NCBI GenBank assembly: GCA_905221605.1
Contig: CAJNDS010002283.1
Span: forward strand, 429,486-493,485
Source of the DNA: Symbiodinium natans
Taxonomy: Eukaryota > Sar > Dinophyceae > Suessiales > Symbiodiniaceae
Direction of reading: 5' to 3'
Length of the DNA: 64,000 nt
The notes beneath the pieces were generated by a model. The model was not told the DNA's origin. It made no database searches and worked only from the letters and a program-made list of their open reading frames with translations. How positions within the stretch are numbered: the stretch's first letter is position 1; each line of letters opens with the position of its first letter. Positions 62,533-64,000 of this stretch are shown here, one piece after another. The translations under genes were made by a program, and so were the position numbers.

Positions 62533-62596
62533 AAGTGCAGCAGGCGGTGGACTTCCACATCATCTTCCTGCAGATTCGCGACGAGGCGCCGAAAGG
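62533..62596 (+). CDS. Exon candidate, frame ambiguous
   Basis: Acceptor GTACAGCACAG, VQQAVDFHIIFLQIRDEAPK, donor GG/GTTTAGGG. Another frame (VRESSLEPAKVQVQHRSAAG) is open from 62486. Confidence 0.47.
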
Positions 62597-63068
62597 GTTT
62601 AGGGTTTAGGGTTTAGGGTTTAGGGTATTTCAGGTTTAGGGTTTAGAGTATGTCAGGTTTAGGGTTTAGGCCGAGAGGGCTCAACAAGCGAATGTGCCTT
62701 GTGTCGCTCGGTGCACCCCACACCTTTGTAACTTCGTGGAGTACCTACTTCCTTGAGGACCAAATGAACCCTGACAGGGTTTGTGGTTCAAATATCCTAA
62801 TAGGGATTGTAGTAGTATAGGGTATATGACCCCAATTTTAAAGTTCATTTGGTTTACAAGGTTTCAGGGTTCGTCTGTCGTCTACCAGAGCCTGAAAATT
62901 AAGGCGCCACAGCACGCATGGAACCCATTACGAAGAAGCACAGGTAAGGCCCCCTCACTAAACCCTAAGCCTCCAACCCTAAATCCTAAACCCTAAGCCT
63001 CAAACCTTGAACCCTAAGCCCAAAACCCTAAACCCCAAACCCTAAACCCTAAACCCTAATCCCAAAAG

Positions 63069-63165
63069 CAACCTCGAGGTGGAGAGCACCATGGCCGCCC
63101 AGCCAGGCTGCTCCTTCGCAGAGGCACCAGCGAGTTGCGAGTCGGGGCGGCTTCGGCTTTCGGGG
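63069..63165 (+). CDS. Exon candidate, 32 codons
   Basis: Acceptor CCCAAAAG, NLEVESTMAAQPGCSFAEAP then ASCESGRLRLSG, donor GTTGGG. Phase 2 to 0. Confidence 0.52.
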
Positions 63166-63792
63166 GTTGGGAGTTTTTAGGGGTTTGGGGTTTTTTGTTT
63201 GGGTGTTAGGGGTTTTTAGGGTTTAGGGTTGGTCAGGCTTAGGGTCCAGGGAGTTTAGGGAATTTAGGGTTTGGGGTCTGGGGTTTAGGGGTGACAGGGG
63301 TGAGGGTTCAGGGAGGTTAAGGATTTTCGGGAATTTAGCGATAGGGATTTGGGGTCTAGTGTAGGTTTGGTATTGGGGGTTTAGGGCTTTTGGTTTAGGG
63401 CTAAGGGCCGACGCAGTGTGTTTGGGGTTGGGAAGGCTTTTTGGGGGGTAGGGTTTAGGGCCCAGGGTTTAGGGTTATGGGGTTCGGGTTTGTCATAACC
63501 CCCCAACTACCCTCATTCTGCCGTACATGCATGCGCATAGCGCCTTCTGAAAGCGTACAGAGGGTAAATTCTAAACATCAGCCCTCCTCAACCCTCAGCC
63601 CCTACATCTCCTAAACCCTAATTATAGACTCGAAACCCGCAACCCTAAATCCCAAACCCCAAAAGTCCCCTCTAGACTCTAGACCCTAAACCCTGAACCC
63701 TATATCTCAGAAAGTCCCCTAGAGACCCTAAACCCTGAACCCTATATCCTAAACCCTAACCCCCCTCCCCGGATTTCTCATATGCCCTCCAG

Positions 63793-63867
63793 GCCTGCAT
63801 GAAATCCTGTGCGGCCCGCGCGGAGGCACTCGCGGTTCTGCGAAATATGCACAACGAATATAAGTAA
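63793..63867 (+). CDS. Exon candidate at window end
   Basis: Acceptor TGCCCTCCAG, ACMKSCAARAEALAVLRNMH then NEYK and TAA (or a donor AA/GTAAAC). Followed by an (AT)n/(GT)n microsatellite. Confidence 0.5.
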   Translation, partial: ACMKSCAARAEALAVLRNMHNEYK

Positions 63868-63926
63868 ACATGCATATATATATATATGTATGTGTGTGTA
63901 GTATATACATATATATATATATATGG
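63868..63926. repeat. (AT)n and (TG)n microsatellite
   Basis: TATATATA, GTGTGTG and ATATAT runs, then poly-C. Confidence 0.9.
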
Positions 63927-64000
63927 TACCCCCCCCCCCAAAGATCTAGGTGTTTTCCTGGTTTTGGGATCTGTTTTAGGGTTTTAGGGTTGGGGGTGGG

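Overview
This window looks like nuclear DNA of a dinoflagellate. The evidence is the very dense plant-type telomere heptamer (TTTAGGG/CCCTAAA) scattered internally in both orientations, very short exons with many GC-AG as well as GT-AG introns, what appears to be a one-directional gene layout (everything I can chain lies on the + strand), numerous short foldback elements acting as or inside introns, and a signal-peptide exon whose cleavage region carries a Phe-Val motif of the dinoflagellate plastid-targeting type. No database search was possible; the species is unknown.

Almost every long ORF here is an artefact: TTTAGGG arrays read as GFRV/LGF-rich and CCCTAAA arrays as NPKP/TLN-rich peptide. 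Real coding sequence sits in islands of about 25-180 bases between telomere-repeat blocks. I read islands by splice sites and checked whether the reading frame carries across neighbouring islands. Frame continuity over long runs supports + strand genes: locus A (window start to a stop near 19427), locus B (ATG at 20466, through about 33.7 kb and perhaps 35.1 kb), locus C (35389 to a stop at 38667), locus D (39851 to a stop at 42640), locus E (43341 to about 45288), a J-domain (DnaJ-type) protein gene at 47244-49659, locus F (56066-56588), locus G (59743 to a stop at 60725) and locus H (ATG at 60928). Only the J-domain gene is assigned to a family with confidence. Many islands are open in several frames on both strands, so single-exon calls are provisional; chains and the J-domain are stronger.

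Introns typically begin with GTTTAGGG repeats and end with CCCTAAA repeats plus a short CAG, so the two ends of one intron are complementary. Other introns consist wholly of small inverted-repeat elements (at least ten families of roughly 80-170 bp) whose termini carry or abut the splice sites, i.e. introner-like elements. Between genes and within introns lie microsatellites, long poly-C/poly-G/poly-T runs, a 31-bp minisatellite and variant heptamer arrays.

No rRNA, tRNA, CRISPR, operon, bacterial promoter or autonomous transposon was recognised. The stretches 49.7-51.4, 52.4-54.1, 57.8-59.1 and 61.5-62.5 kb hold mostly telomere-like repeats and foldback elements with few exon candidates.
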